Below are positions 1 to 8,637 of a DNA stretch of 42,682 nt, piece after piece. Each line of letters begins with the position of its first letter. Within the stretch, counting starts at the first letter, position 1. The notes beneath the pieces were generated by a model. The model was not told the origin of the DNA, did no database searches, and saw only the letters and a program-made list of their open reading frames with translations. Made by a program: the position numbers and the translations under genes. Source of the stretch: Alcaligenaceae bacterium (lineage in GTDB: Bacteria > Pseudomonadota > Gammaproteobacteria > Burkholderiales > Burkholderiaceae_B); contig CANCOC010000021.1 in assembly GCA_947379755.1 (NCBI GenBank), positions 1 through 42,682 on the forward strand, given 5' to 3'.

Positions 1-566
1 ATGTCCTCCACAGCAACCAGGTCGTTTGCCTTCAGTGTATTGCCGGTCGAGACCAGATCGACGATTGCATCGGCCAGACCTACCAAGGGCGCCAGCTCCA
101 TCGAGCCATAGAGCTTGATCAGGTCGACATAAACGCCTTTGGCTGCAAAGTGTTCACGTGCTGCTTCAGTGTATTTGGTGGCAACCCGCAGCCGCGCGCC
201 CTGGCGCACGGCCGAGGCGTAGTCAAAGCCGTTCTTGACGGCAACGGCCAGGCGGCACTTGGCGATATTCAGGTCGATCGGCTGATACAGGCCGCCGGGA
301 TGATGCGCGGCATGCTCAATCAGCACATCTTTGCCTGCGATTCCGAGGTCTGCGGCACCATATTCGACATAGGTCGGCACATCCGAGGCACGCACAATAA
401 TCAGGCGTAAATTCGGGTCACTGGTTTCGATGATGAGTTTGCGGGATTGTTCGGGATTTTCGGCGACCTGGATCCCTGCGGCTTCGAGAAGCGGCAGAGT
501 CTCTTCAAAAATGCGCCCTTTTGACAGGGCCATGGTCAACGGGCGCGTGCGCACGTCTGTGCTCAT
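1..566 (-). CDS. hisG: ATP phosphoribosyltransferase, short form (partial, C-terminus outside window)
   Basis: First enzyme of histidine biosynthesis: it condenses ATP with PRPP to form phosphoribosyl-ATP in the cytoplasm. I translated the reverse strand from the ATG at 566; about 188 residues lie in the window and the reading runs off the left edge. Recognisable stretches are the N-terminal [19 protein letters not shown], the [21 protein letters not shown] segment typical of HisG, and the phosphate-binding region [18 protein letters not shown] near the edge. The N-terminus starts directly with the catalytic fold, as in short-form HisG, which needs HisZ as a regulatory partner; hisZ is not visible here. 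A purine-rich AAGGA precedes the start by about six bases. The gene lies 10 bases downstream of murA on the same strand, so it is probably co-transcribed. Confidence 0.95.
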   Translation of the reverse strand, partial: MSTDVRTRPLTMALSKGRIFEETLPLLEAAGIQVAENPEQSRKLIIETSDPNLRLIIVRASDVPTYVEYGAADLGIAGKDVLIEHAAHHPGGLYQPIDLNIAKCRLAVAVKNGFDYASAVRQGARLRVATKYTEAAREHFAAKGVYVDLIKLYGSMELAPLVGLADAIVDLVSTGNTLKANDLVAVED

Positions 567-576
567 GAGAATTCCT

Positions 577-1833
577 TCAGCTTGTCGTGCGTTCAATGTT
601 GGCGCCCAGAAGTCGCAATTTGTGTTCCATGCGTTCGTAGCCGCGATCCAGATGATAAATCCGTTCCACGAATGTTTCACCTTCAGCTGCGAGTCCGGCA
701 ATGACCAGACTGGCCGAAGCGCGCAGATCGGTTGCCATGACGGTTGCACCCGAGAGTGTCTTGACTCCACGCACGACTGCAGTATGGCCATCTATATCAA
801 TATGGGCACCAAGGCGGATCAGTTCCTGCACATGCATATAACGGTTTTCGAAAATCGTCTCTACGATCACAGAGGTGCCCTCAGCGATCGTGTTGAGCGC
901 CATGAGTTGCGCCTGCATATCGGTCGCAAAGCCTGGGTACTCGTGTGTCCGCATATCAACGGCTTTTGGCCGGCCAGACATGCTGGCCTGAATCCAGTCA
1001 GATCCGCAGGTGATCTGTAAGCCCGCCTCTTGCAGCTTGGCAAGCGTCGCTCCCATGGTTTCTGGGGCTGCATTGCGCAACATGATTTCACCACCCGCAG
1101 CACCCACAGCGCATAAAAAACTGCCTGCTTCGATACGGTCCGGAATCACGCGATGTTGCGCACCGTGTAAGCGGTCAACGCCCTCGATCACAATGCGATC
1201 GGTACCGTGACCTTTAATGTTGGCGCCCATCTTGATCAGGAGTTCTGCCAGATCAATCACTTCAGGTTCACGCGCAGCATTTTCCAGAATGGTCTGACCT
1301 TCGGCCAGAACTGCTGCCATCATCAGGTTTTCAGTGCCGGTGACGGTCACCATATCCGTGCGCACGACAGCACCTTTCAGACGTTTGGCGCGCGCCACCA
1401 CAAAGCCGTGCTCGATCTTGATGTCGGCACCCAGTGCTGCCAGCCCCTGTATGTGCTGGTCAACAGGTCGCTGGCCAATTGCACAGCCACCAGGCAGGCT
1501 GACACGCGCCTCACCAAAGCGGGCCAGCAGGGGCCCGAGCACCAGGATGGAGGCACGCATCGTTTTGACGAGCTCGTAGGGAGCCTCAAGCGTTGAGACC
1601 TCGTCTGCGGTAATGCTGACGCTGTCGTCTGAGTGACGTGTAGTCTTGACGCCCAGCTGGCCGAGCAGCTTGAGTGTGGTTGAAATGTCATTGAGTTTGG
1701 GGACGTTTGTCAGCGTCACCGTGTCGGCTGTTAACAGGCCGGCACACAAAATCGGCAACGCAGCATTCTTTGCACCCGAAATACTGACTTCACCATGTAA
1801 GGGCGTGCCGCCTATGATGCGCAACTTATCCAT
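577..1833 (-). CDS. murA: UDP-N-acetylglucosamine 1-carboxyvinyltransferase
   Basis: Cytoplasmic enzyme for the first committed step of peptidoglycan synthesis: it transfers enolpyruvate from PEP to UDP-GlcNAc. The 418-residue length is normal for the family. The substrate-binding Lys-Asn pair is seen at residues 22-23 (GAKNAALP), and the catalytic cysteine targeted by fosfomycin is at about residue 117 within [13 protein letters not shown], so the fosfomycin-sensitive Cys form is present rather than the resistant Asp variant. The start codon overlaps the stop codon of ibaG by one base (TAATG), which implies translational coupling. The order ibaG-murA-hisG is a common betaproteobacterial arrangement. 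Confidence 0.97.
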   Translation of the reverse strand: MDKLRIIGGTPLHGEVSISGAKNAALPILCAGLLTADTVTLTNVPKLNDISTTLKLLGQLGVKTTRHSDDSVSITADEVSTLEAPYELVKTMRASILVLGPLLARFGEARVSLPGGCAIGQRPVDQHIQGLAALGADIKIEHGFVVARAKRLKGAVVRTDMVTVTGTENLMMAAVLAEGQTILENAAREPEVIDLAELLIKMGANIKGHGTDRIVIEGVDRLHGAQHRVIPDRIEAGSFLCAVGAAGGEIMLRNAAPETMGATLAKLQEAGLQITCGSDWIQASMSGRPKAVDMRTHEYPGFATDMQAQLMALNTIAEGTSVIVETIFENRYMHVQELIRLGAHIDIDGHTAVVRGVKTLSGATVMATDLRASASLVIAGLAAEGETFVERIYHLDRGYERMEHKLRLLGANIERTTS

Positions 1834-2075
1834 TAACTGTTGGCCTTGAATTCTTCGGGTGTCAGGGTGCGCATCGACAAGGCGTGGATTTCTTGCTTCA
1901 TCCGTTCGCCCAGTACGCTGTAGACCAGCTGGTGACGGGCGATTGGACGCTTGCCTGCAAAGGCAGCGCTTACGATCACGGCTTCGAAGTGCGAGCCATC
2001 GCCGGTGACTTCAAGATGTTCGCAAGGCAGACCGGCTGCAATATATGTGCGGATGTCTTCTGGTGTGGGCAACAT
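1833..2075 (-). CDS. ibaG: BolA family protein, IbaG/YrbA type
   Basis: Small BolA-fold protein of 80 residues. The family acts with monothiol glutaredoxins in iron-sulfur cluster handling and acid stress; IbaG members are encoded next to murA in many proteobacteria. Features visible are the [12 protein letters not shown] core (the helix-turn-strand with the conserved His that can ligand a [2Fe-2S] cluster with glutaredoxin) and the [18 protein letters not shown] segment characteristic of BolA proteins. It overlaps murA by one base and sits downstream of the ABC transporter permease gene. The assignment to IbaG rather than BolA itself rests on length and on the murA neighbourhood. Confidence 0.92.
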   Translation of the reverse strand: MLPTPEDIRTYIAAGLPCEHLEVTGDGSHFEAVIVSAAFAGKRPIARHQLVYSVLGERMKQEIHALSMRTLTPEEFKANS

Positions 2076-2130
2076 GATGCGTTGATGTCCTTGTTAGGTA
2101 TAAAAGTAGGCTGGCGTGTGCGTGGTTAAG

Positions 2131-2922
2131 TTATGTTCTGAGCTTGTAACCGCTCTTGAGCAGCCTGAGAGCAAACAGCGTCAGCACCATAAACACTCCG
2201 GCAACAACAGCAAGACTCTGCCAGGGTGATACGTCTGCAACGCCAAAAAAACCGTAACGAAAACCGTCAATCGTATAAAAAAGAGGATTCCAGTGCGTGA
2301 CGTGCTGCCAGAACGCTGGTAGCGAATGTACGGAATAAAACACGCCAGACAGAAATGTAGCAGGCATGATTAAAAAATTCTGAAATGCCGCGAGTTGATC
2401 GAACTTTTCGGATGTCAAGCCGGCAATCAGGCCCATGATGGCCATGATGCCGCACGACAGCACAGCAAAGATCAGTGCCCAGAGTGGCTCTTTGACTGGC
2501 AGGGCGATGAAGTACAGCGAAACGAGCCATACGCAGCAGCCCACAGCCATGCCACGGATGATTGCAGCCAGAACGTACGCGCTGAATATTTCGCGATGAG
2601 TCATGGGTGGCAGCAACATGAAAACAAGGTTGCCTGTCACCCGGCTTTGAATCATGGAGGAAGAGGGGTTCGCAAAGGCGTTTTGCAGCATGCTCATCAT
2701 CATCAGGCCTGGAATCAGGAAGGCCGTGTAGGGCACGGTTCCATAAATCTGGATGCGGTCTTGCAGAACCTGGGCAAAGATCACAAGATAGAGCAGTGCA
2801 GTGATGACAGGTGCCGCAATGGTCTGGAAACTGACTTTCCAGAATCGCAAGAGTTCTTTGCCAAGCAGTGTTGGAAAGCCAGAACCGGCACCGGGGCGCG
2901 CTTTTAAAATAGGGGCAGTCAT
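2131..2922 (-). CDS. ABC-2 type transporter permease (YadH-like)
   Basis: Integral membrane subunit of an ABC exporter, 263 residues, with about six hydrophobic segments (for example the stretches around residues 35-55, 110-135, 140-165, 175-195 and 230-250). It carries the family pattern of ABC-2 permeases, including FLIPGLMMMSMLQNAF and the PATFLSGVFYSVHSLP region before the penultimate membrane helix. Its start overlaps the end of the ATPase gene by four bases (ATGA). It resembles E. coli YadH, whose substrate is not established. In Burkholderiales this pair often lies between the mla genes and ibaG-murA, which hints at an envelope role, but that is inference. Confidence 0.92.
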   Translation of the reverse strand: MTAPILKARPGAGSGFPTLLGKELLRFWKVSFQTIAAPVITALLYLVIFAQVLQDRIQIYGTVPYTAFLIPGLMMMSMLQNAFANPSSSMIQSRVTGNLVFMLLPPMTHREIFSAYVLAAIIRGMAVGCCVWLVSLYFIALPVKEPLWALIFAVLSCGIMAIMGLIAGLTSEKFDQLAAFQNFLIMPATFLSGVFYSVHSLPAFWQHVTHWNPLFYTIDGFRYGFFGVADVSPWQSLAVVAGVFMVLTLFALRLLKSGYKLRT

Positions 2923-3713
2923 GCGCGTGACTCCAGCAAATCGGGATCGTCGCTATTCATGATCTGCATGAAGGCTGCCTCAAGGTTGCCCCCGCCTACA
3001 CGCGCGAGCAGAGCCTGCGTAGTGTCGAGTGCGACGATCCGGCCGCGTTTGAGCATCGCAATACGGCCGCAGAGGGTTTCGGCCTCTTCGAGGTAGTGTG
3101 TGGTCAGCAGGATAGTGTGGCCTTCTTTGTTCAGGCGTGAAATAAACTCCCACAGACTGCGACGCAGATCGACATCGACACCCGCAGTCGGTTCGTCCAG
3201 CACGATCACTGGGGGGCGGTGCACGAGTGCCTGGGCGACCAGCACACGTCTTTTCATGCCACCCGACAGTGCTCGCATATTTGTGTCTGCTTTATCCGAC
3301 AGCCCGAGATTGGCAAGGATTTCATCAATCCAGTCATCGTTGCGGCGAAAGCCAAAATAGCCCGACTGGATACGCAGCGTTTCGCGCACCGTAAAAAAGG
3401 GATCGTATACAAGTTCCTGCGGCACCACGCCCAGTGAGCGCCTTGCCTGCTGATAATCACTGACCACATCAAAACCGCAGACGCTTGCGCGACCTTGTGT
3501 GGCGCGAGACAAGCCGGCCAGTACTGAGATGAGGGAGGTTTTACCGGCGCCATTCGGTCCGAGCAGTGCAAAAAACTCGCCATGTGCAACAGTCAGAGAA
3601 ACATCTTCGAGCGCCTGAAAACCTTTTTGACTCGATGGTTGAAAGAGCGACTTCCACCCGCTGTTGCGGGGTGGATAAATCTTGGAAACATGTTCAAAGC
3701 AAACGGCTGTCAT
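2919..3713 (-). CDS. ABC transporter ATP-binding protein (YadG-like)
   Basis: Nucleotide-binding subunit of the ABC-2 exporter, 264 residues. In order it shows Walker A (GPNGAGKTS, near residue 54), a Q-loop region (GVVPQELVYD), the ABC signature LSGGMKRR, Walker B with catalytic Glu (VIVLDEPTAGVD) and the H-loop TTHYLEEAE. The partner permease overlaps its 3' end by four bases. Upstream there are only 57 bases to the mlaC stop codon, with no convincing Shine-Dalgarno sequence close to the ATG and no room for the STAS-domain gene usually found at this place. An in-frame open stretch runs back to the mlaC stop codon, so a slightly longer N-terminus from a non-ATG start cannot be excluded. Confidence 0.93.
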   Translation of the reverse strand: MTAVCFEHVSKIYPPRNSGWKSLFQPSSQKGFQALEDVSLTVAHGEFFALLGPNGAGKTSLISVLAGLSRATQGRASVCGFDVVSDYQQARRSLGVVPQELVYDPFFTVRETLRIQSGYFGFRRNDDWIDEILANLGLSDKADTNMRALSGGMKRRVLVAQALVHRPPVIVLDEPTAGVDVDLRRSLWEFISRLNKEGHTILLTTHYLEEAETLCGRIAMLKRGRIVALDTTQALLARVGGGNLEAAFMQIMNSDDPDLLESRA

Positions 3714-3770
3714 GAAAGAAGTGATGCCTTGCGCAAAAGGGTGCGAATGGCTGCGCGCAGGCGCAGGCGA

Positions 3771-4412
3771 TTATTGTTTTAGATTTCGCTCGTTAAGTGC
3801 GGCGATCAGACCATCAATGCCATTCTGACTGATTTGTTGTGAAAACTGATTGCGGTAGTTTTCGATCAGCCAGATGTTTTCTACATTGATGTCGTATATT
3901 TTCCAGCCCTGGGGGGTCTTTTCAAGCCGGTAGTCCAGTTGGATAGGCTGGCTATTTGCATTCTGTATGACCTGGGCGCGCACGACGACATCAGTTGCGT
4001 TGGCCTCACCACGAAACGGCATGGTTTTTAGCATGGTGTTTTCATCGATTTTTGTCATCGCGCCGCTATATGTGCGACCGAGGGTCGCACGAAATGCCTT
4101 GACCAGTGCCGCTTGCTGTTCAGGCGTTGCCTGTTTCCAGTATCGACCAGCAGCCAGTCGGGTTGTTTTTTCAAAATTGATATAAGGCAGCAGGACTTCG
4201 TCAACGATCTGGTTGACGCGCGCAGTATTGCCTGCGCGCACGGCACTGTCTTTTTTAAGCGCCTCGATAGACATGTCCGCTACCTGCTGGACAAATACGT
4301 TTGGCGCGCCGTTCGGATCTGGTTTGATTTGAGCTGAGGCGATTCCGCATGCCAGGCCACTCATCAACAAAAAGATCACCAGGGTTTTAGCGTATTGATG
4401 CAAAGTCATCAT
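3771..4412 (-). CDS. mlaC: MlaC periplasmic phospholipid shuttle
   Basis: Periplasmic lipid-binding protein that carries phospholipid between the outer-membrane MlaA complex and the inner-membrane MlaFED complex. It has 213 residues with an N-terminal signal peptide (hydrophobic segment about residues 10-25, cleavage probably after ASA at SAQIKPDP). The mature part shows the MlaC/Ttg2D family features: the VDEVLLPYINFEKTTRLAAGRYWKQATPEQ region and a C-terminal GWKIYDINVENIWLIENYRNQF block. Two consecutive ATG codons could start it; the first is used here. It lies 15 bases downstream of mlaA in the same operon. Confidence 0.95.
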   Translation of the reverse strand: MMTLHQYAKTLVIFLLMSGLACGIASAQIKPDPNGAPNVFVQQVADMSIEALKKDSAVRAGNTARVNQIVDEVLLPYINFEKTTRLAAGRYWKQATPEQQAALVKAFRATLGRTYSGAMTKIDENTMLKTMPFRGEANATDVVVRAQVIQNANSQPIQLDYRLEKTPQGWKIYDINVENIWLIENYRNQFSQQISQNGIDGLIAALNERNLKQ

Positions 4413-4427
4413 GTTATGCAGACCTTT

Positions 4428-5213
4428 CTATTGATTGGGTTTGATGCCAAGCGCCTTGTCATCGGCAGGAACATCTTCAAAATTTTCATAATCGGGGAGC
4501 TTTTCAGCCTCGGCATTTGCACCGCGCACCTGCGCTTTACGCCGCTGCATGTATGCATCGCGAACAAAACTATAGGGATCCAGCGCGGTTCGATCGACGG
4601 TTTCGGTCACCGTGAGGAGAGCCTCGCGGCGCTCCACCACTTCGAAGCCGTAAATGGAATTACGTAAATCAACGTTGTGAACCATCTGACCATAACCGTA
4701 CTGGTTGAAATAGAGATCAGGTACCTTGCCTGTGCCATCCCGGAGCGTCGTAGGCCCGAGCAGAGGCAGCACCATGTAAGGACCGGAGGTGACGCCCCAG
4801 ACCCCAAGTGTTACACCGAAGTCGTTTGGTATCCGCTTGGCACCATTCATGCTGGCCAGATCAAAACAGCCGCCAATCCCCATCGTGGAGTTCAGCAAAA
4901 AGCGACCCATCGTATTCAGTGCATCTTCGTGCCGGCCCTGGAGCGAGCTGTTAATAAACGACCAGACCTCTCCCAGGTTGAGGAAAATATTGTTGATACA
5001 GCTACGTACCGGCTGAGGAGTGACAAAGGCATAGGCCTGTGCCACGGGCGTGAGGACGGCCTTGTCGATTGCATCGTTAAAGCCATATACCGCACGGTTA
5101 GATGACTCCCAGGGGTCAGCAGGGTTGGCTGGGCCAAGTGTCTGGGTGGCGCAGCCGGCAAGTGTCAGCAGCGCGACGGCACAAGACAGGACTCTAAGTG
5201 AACGAACATGCAT
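4428..5213 (-). CDS. mlaA: MlaA (VacJ) outer-membrane lipoprotein
   Basis: Outer-membrane lipoprotein that, with a porin, removes phospholipid from the outer leaflet of the outer membrane. The N-terminal signal ends in a lipobox LTLAGC with the lipidated cysteine at residue 21. The body shows VacJ family blocks: NPADPWESSNRAVYGFND at the mature N-terminus, NNIFLNLGEVWSFINSSLQG, the NSTMGIGGCFDLAS region, the DFGVTLGVWGV segment and GPYMVLPLLGPTTLRDGTG. The length of 261 residues is normal. An acidic tail follows the core domain. It lies between mlaD and mlaC; MlaA is encoded inside the mla operon here, as in other betaproteobacteria, whereas in E. coli it is unlinked. Confidence 0.95.
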   Translation of the reverse strand: MHVRSLRVLSCAVALLTLAGCATQTLGPANPADPWESSNRAVYGFNDAIDKAVLTPVAQAYAFVTPQPVRSCINNIFLNLGEVWSFINSSLQGRHEDALNTMGRFLLNSTMGIGGCFDLASMNGAKRIPNDFGVTLGVWGVTSGPYMVLPLLGPTTLRDGTGKVPDLYFNQYGYGQMVHNVDLRNSIYGFEVVERREALLTVTETVDRTALDPYSFVRDAYMQRRKAQVRGANAEAEKLPDYENFEDVPADDKALGIKPNQ

Positions 5214-5225
5214 GATGTCAGTGAC

Positions 5226-5861
5226 CTATGGTTTTGGAGTAGGTGTTGTGACAGGAGCTTCAGCGTTTGCATTGCTCACCTCGGCGGTGTCCGCAGGCAC
5301 GGCATTCTGAGTGGGTGCTGGCGTGATTGCAGGTTGTGGGGGTGTTGACTTGACCTCGGGTGTGCCGGAGCTTGACGTTGCTGGCGTATCCGCTGCAGGA
5401 GTACCTTGCTTTTCGGCAGTGCTATACAAAAATTTACTGATCAGACTTTCAAGGACGATCGCACTTTGCGTCATGCGGATCTCATTGCCATTGGCCAGAT
5501 TGACATCTTCGCCCCCTGGTTCAATTCCAATATACTGCTCGCCCAGCAAACCAGAGGTCAGGATTTTGGCTGAAGAGTCGGTGGGGAATTCAAAGCCCTT
5601 TTCCATTTGTAGCGTGACCACTGCCTGAAAGGTTTTGCCATCGAATGCAATGCCAGAAACGCGCCCGACCACCACACCTGCACTCTTGACAGGGGCGCGA
5701 ACTTTGAGCCCGCCAATATTGTCAAACTTGGCTGTAAGGCTGTAGGTCGAACTAAACGAAAACGTGCTCAGATTGCCTGCGCGCAGTGCAAGAAAGGCCA
5801 GTGCGATTGCGCCGATCAGTACAAACAGGCCTACCAGCCAATCATTTCTTTCATTGGACAT
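5226..5861 (-). CDS. mlaD: MlaD, MCE-domain subunit of the phospholipid ABC transporter
   Basis: Single-pass inner-membrane protein whose periplasmic MCE domain forms a hexameric ring on MlaFE and passes phospholipid. The membrane segment covers about residues 8-26 (WLVGLFVLIGAIALAFLAL). The MCE domain follows, with FDNIGGLKVRAPVKSAGVVVG, the hallmark of the family, and the ILTSGLLGEQYIGIEPGG motif. The last ~60 residues are a low-complexity Pro/Ala/Thr-rich tail, longer than in E. coli MlaD and probably disordered. The total of 211 residues is somewhat above the usual length because of this tail. Confidence 0.95.
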   Translation of the reverse strand: MSNERNDWLVGLFVLIGAIALAFLALRAGNLSTFSFSSTYSLTAKFDNIGGLKVRAPVKSAGVVVGRVSGIAFDGKTFQAVVTLQMEKGFEFPTDSSAKILTSGLLGEQYIGIEPGGEDVNLANGNEIRMTQSAIVLESLISKFLYSTAEKQGTPAADTPATSSSGTPEVKSTPPQPAITPAPTQNAVPADTAEVSNANAEAPVTTPTPKP

Positions 5862-5876
5862 TTAGTCGCTCCAGAA

Positions 5877-6665
5877 TCAGTTGCTGAACATCAGCGCGGT
5901 CAGCAGAAAATCAAGTCCCAGCACCGCTAGCGAGCCCGTCACCACCGTCCGGGTCGTCGCATGCGCCACGCCCTCGGGTGTTGGACGCGCTTGCCAGCCC
6001 TCGTACAGGGCGATCAATGTGACTGCCACACCAAATACAAAACTTTTAATCACGCCATTGGCGACATCTTTCCAGACGTCGACGCCGCTTTGCATCTGTG
6101 ACCAGAATGCGCCGGTATCAATGCCGATGAGCAGGACACCAACCATCCAGCCGCCCAGAATGCCCACCATCGAAAATACGGCCGCCAGTATCGGCATTGC
6201 AATTACACCACCCCAAAACCGAGGTACGAGTACGCGCCGAATCGGGTCAACCGCCATGACTTCCATGGCTGAGAGTTGTTCGCCAGCCTTCATCAATCCA
6301 ATTTCAGCAGTCAGGGAGGTACCGGCGCGACCTGCGAATAGCAGTGCCGTCACGACCGGTCCGAGCTCGCGTGTGAGAGAGAGCGCAACCAGCAGGCCCA
6401 GTGCTTCTTCGGAACCGTAACGGTTCAGGGTGTAATAGCCTTGCAGCCCGAGCACAAAGCCGACGAACAGGCCCGAGACTGCAATGATCAATAAAGAGTA
6501 ATTGCCAATAAAGTGCACTTGTTGCGCAACCAGACCGGGGCGCTTGAGCACAATTGCGCTGCGACGCAACAGCGTGAAAAAGAATCTTGTAAAAAAACCA
6601 AGTCCGGTGAGGTTCAGGCGCACGGAGCGTCCGATGGCCTGGATACGGCCGCTGGGCTCGCTCAT
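5877..6665 (-). CDS. mlaE: MlaE permease of the phospholipid ABC transporter
   Basis: Inner-membrane permease of the MlaFED complex (MlaE/YrbE family). The chosen ATG at 6665 gives 262 residues, the usual size, overlaps the mlaF stop by four bases (ATGA) and has GGGAG at a good distance upstream; an upstream in-frame start would add nine residues. Motifs include the [21 protein letters not shown] membrane segment, the [20 protein letters not shown] block conserved in all MlaE proteins, and the [22 protein letters not shown] coupling-helix region. Five to six membrane helices are apparent. Confidence 0.95.
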   Translation of the reverse strand: MSEPSGRIQAIGRSVRLNLTGLGFFTRFFFTLLRRSAIVLKRPGLVAQQVHFIGNYSLLIIAVSGLFVGFVLGLQGYYTLNRYGSEEALGLLVALSLTRELGPVVTALLFAGRAGTSLTAEIGLMKAGEQLSAMEVMAVDPIRRVLVPRFWGGVIAMPILAAVFSMVGILGGWMVGVLLIGIDTGAFWSQMQSGVDVWKDVANGVIKSFVFGVAVTLIALYEGWQARPTPEGVAHATTRTVVTGSLAVLGLDFLLTALMFSN

Positions 6666-7495
6666 ATGCGCTCCCGTTGTAAGGTCAGCCATGCCTGAAA
6701 GGCTGGTGTGGCCGGGTAATCAAAGGGTACAGGGCCATCGGCCTGGCCCTGGAGAAACTGCTGTACGTACGGATCTGTCGAGGTGCCGAGCGTAGCAGGA
6801 GAGCCGTGCGCTTTGAGCTCGCCCTGGCCGACCAGATACACCTGATCGGCAATGGCGAATGATTCGGCGACATCGTGAGTGATTACGACGGATGCGCAGC
6901 CCAGACGATCTGAAAGGCTACGAATCAGACGGGCGGTGATGCCCAGTGAAATCGGGTCGAGTCCGGCGAAGGGCTCATCAAAAAAAACCAGCTCAGGCTC
7001 CATCACGACAGCGCGCGCCAGAGCCACACGTCGCGCCATTCCACCCGATATCTGAGAAACAGCAAGGTGTGCAGCTGCACGCAGGCCGACTGCATTGAGC
7101 TTGTCGAGCACCCGTTCCAGGAGTTTGGCGGGAGTCAGCTGCAAATGCTCACGAAGCGGGAAGGCAACATTTTCGAATACGGTCAGATCTGTAAACAGTG
7201 CCCCTTGCTGAAACAGTACGCCCATGCGCTTGCGTAAAGACTGGAGGTCGTACGTGCTGGTGTGAGCCATGTCGTGACCGAACACTTCAACCAGACCTGA
7301 TGCCGCTGAAAGTTGTCCCGTCGCGGCACGCAAAAGCGTTGTTTTGCCCGACCCTGAACCACCCATAATGGCCACGACCTGACCCGGCAATACTTCAAGG
7401 GAAATATTGCGCAAGACGGTGAATTTGCCATAAGTAAGCGTCACGTCGTCAAGACGGAGTACGGCATCGCTGGGGTGTAAAGGAGGCGCTAACAT
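6662..7495 (-). CDS. mlaF: MlaF ATP-binding subunit of the phospholipid ABC transporter
   Basis: Cytoplasmic ATPase that powers phospholipid movement by MlaFEDB. Walker A is GGSGSGKTT, followed by the Q-loop region [11 protein letters not shown], signature ISGGMARR, Walker [14 protein letters not shown] and the H-loop VITHD. I chose the ATG at 7495 (277 residues); a TTG at 7513 would extend the protein by six residues, and neither has a clear Shine-Dalgarno sequence. The C-terminal ~30 residues beyond the ATPase core may be the extension that in E. coli contacts a neighbouring MlaF and MlaB; that correspondence is a guess. This is the first gene of the minus-strand mla operon. Confidence 0.94.
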   Translation of the reverse strand: MLAPPLHPSDAVLRLDDVTLTYGKFTVLRNISLEVLPGQVVAIMGGSGSGKTTLLRAATGQLSAASGLVEVFGHDMAHTSTYDLQSLRKRMGVLFQQGALFTDLTVFENVAFPLREHLQLTPAKLLERVLDKLNAVGLRAAAHLAVSQISGGMARRVALARAVVMEPELVFFDEPFAGLDPISLGITARLIRSLSDRLGCASVVITHDVAESFAIADQVYLVGQGELKAHGSPATLGTSTDPYVQQFLQGQADGPVPFDYPATPAFQAWLTLQRERI

Positions 7496-7540
7496 GGGGA
7501 ACCAAGTAGTCAAATCAATAGCTAAGGGGCATAAACGACC

Positions 7541-7562
7541 AATGGCCGTCTATCCGGCCATT
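7541..7562 (-). terminator. Perfect 8-bp inverted repeat between the Bug receptor gene and mlaF
   Basis: AATGGCCG and CGGCCATT form a perfect 8-bp stem with a 6-base loop. It lies 60 bases past the stop codon of the receptor gene and 46 bases before the mlaF start, on the transcribed (minus) strand. There is no clear U-run after the stem, so a weak or Rho-assisted terminator or an operator for the mla operon are both possible. Confidence 0.4.
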
Positions 7563-7622
7563 GTATCTCTATCGCTTGCTGACACCTGGCAATCCCGCGT
7601 TGCCAACAATGTACTGAAACAA

Positions 7623-8612
7623 CTATTCGGGCTGAATGCCCGCGGACTTGATCACTTTTGACCATTTTGCGCGCTCAGCGAGAATAAACTCGCCAAATGC
7701 TTCTGGTGACCCGCCTATGGGCTGACTGCCCGTGTCAGCAATGGCCTTGAGTACATCAGGGTCTTGCAGAATTTCGTTGAGCACCTTGTTCAGCCTGGCA
7801 ACAATGGGAGCTGGTGTACCTGCTGGTGCGATGATGCCCTGCCAGTTGTAGGATTCAAAGTCAGCAACGCCCGATTCAGCCATCGTCGGAACGTCAGGCA
7901 AAATGGCGAGCCGCGTGGTGGATGTGACTGCCAGAGGGCGAATTTTGTTGGCCTGGATGGAGGGCAGGGCTGAATACCCCATCTCGAACATCATGTTCAG
8001 ATGGCCGGCCATCAGATCTGTCGCAGCGGGTGATCCGCCTTTATATGGGACATGGACAATATCGATGCCGGCGATTTCCCTGAACATTTCGCCAGACAGA
8101 TGGTGGGCTCCGCCCACTCCCGAGGAGCCAAAGGTCAGCGTACCCGGATCTTTTTTTGCCAGAGCAATCAGTTCACCCAGGGTTTTGACGGGCATGCTCA
8201 TCGCTACGCTCAGGACAAGCGGGCTTTTTTCGATCAAAATGACCGGCGCGATATCCTTCGCCGGGTCATAGGGCAACTTTTTCATTAACCACTGGTTGAC
8301 AGCCAGTGGCGCCATATTGCCAGAGCCAATGGTGTATCCGTCTGGGGCGGCTTTGGCAATGGCAGCAGTGCCAATGACGCCGCCAGCGCCACCTTTATTT
8401 TCGACAATGACTGGTTGACCCAGCTTGTCAGTCAGCTTGCGTGCAAGCAGACGCATTCGTGTATCGGCCGAACCACCCGCAGCATAGGTAGCAATTAGCG
8501 TAATGCTTTTGGTCGGCCACTGTACGGCGGTCTGTGCGTGTGCCTGTGTCAGGGGGAATGCCGCACACGTTGCAATCAGGCTGGCTTTAAACAGTTGATG
8601 CAGATATTTCAT
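7623..8612 (-). CDS. Bug/TctC-family tripartite transporter substrate-binding receptor
   Basis: Periplasmic solute-binding protein of the Bug family (Bordetella uptake gene, TctC type), which delivers carboxylates or amino-acid-like ligands to TctAB-type permeases or acts alone as a sensor. It has 329 residues with a signal peptide of about 26 residues (cleavage after AHA). The mature protein begins with the WPTKSITLIATYAAGGSADT block, the family signature for the first ligand loop, then has GGAGGVIGTAAIAKAAPDGYT and the VPYKGGSPAATDLMAGHLN segment. It follows gltD by 25 bases on the same strand and may be co-transcribed; no permease genes are nearby, as is usual for orphan Bug receptors. The ligand cannot be predicted. 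Confidence 0.93.
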   Translation of the reverse strand: MKYLHQLFKASLIATCAAFPLTQAHAQTAVQWPTKSITLIATYAAGGSADTRMRLLARKLTDKLGQPVIVENKGGAGGVIGTAAIAKAAPDGYTIGSGNMAPLAVNQWLMKKLPYDPAKDIAPVILIEKSPLVLSVAMSMPVKTLGELIALAKKDPGTLTFGSSGVGGAHHLSGEMFREIAGIDIVHVPYKGGSPAATDLMAGHLNMMFEMGYSALPSIQANKIRPLAVTSTTRLAILPDVPTMAESGVADFESYNWQGIIAPAGTPAPIVARLNKVLNEILQDPDVLKAIADTGSQPIGGSPEAFGEFILAERAKWSKVIKSAGIQPE

Positions 8613-8637
8613 GCGGCATTCTCCTTGAGTCTTGCAA

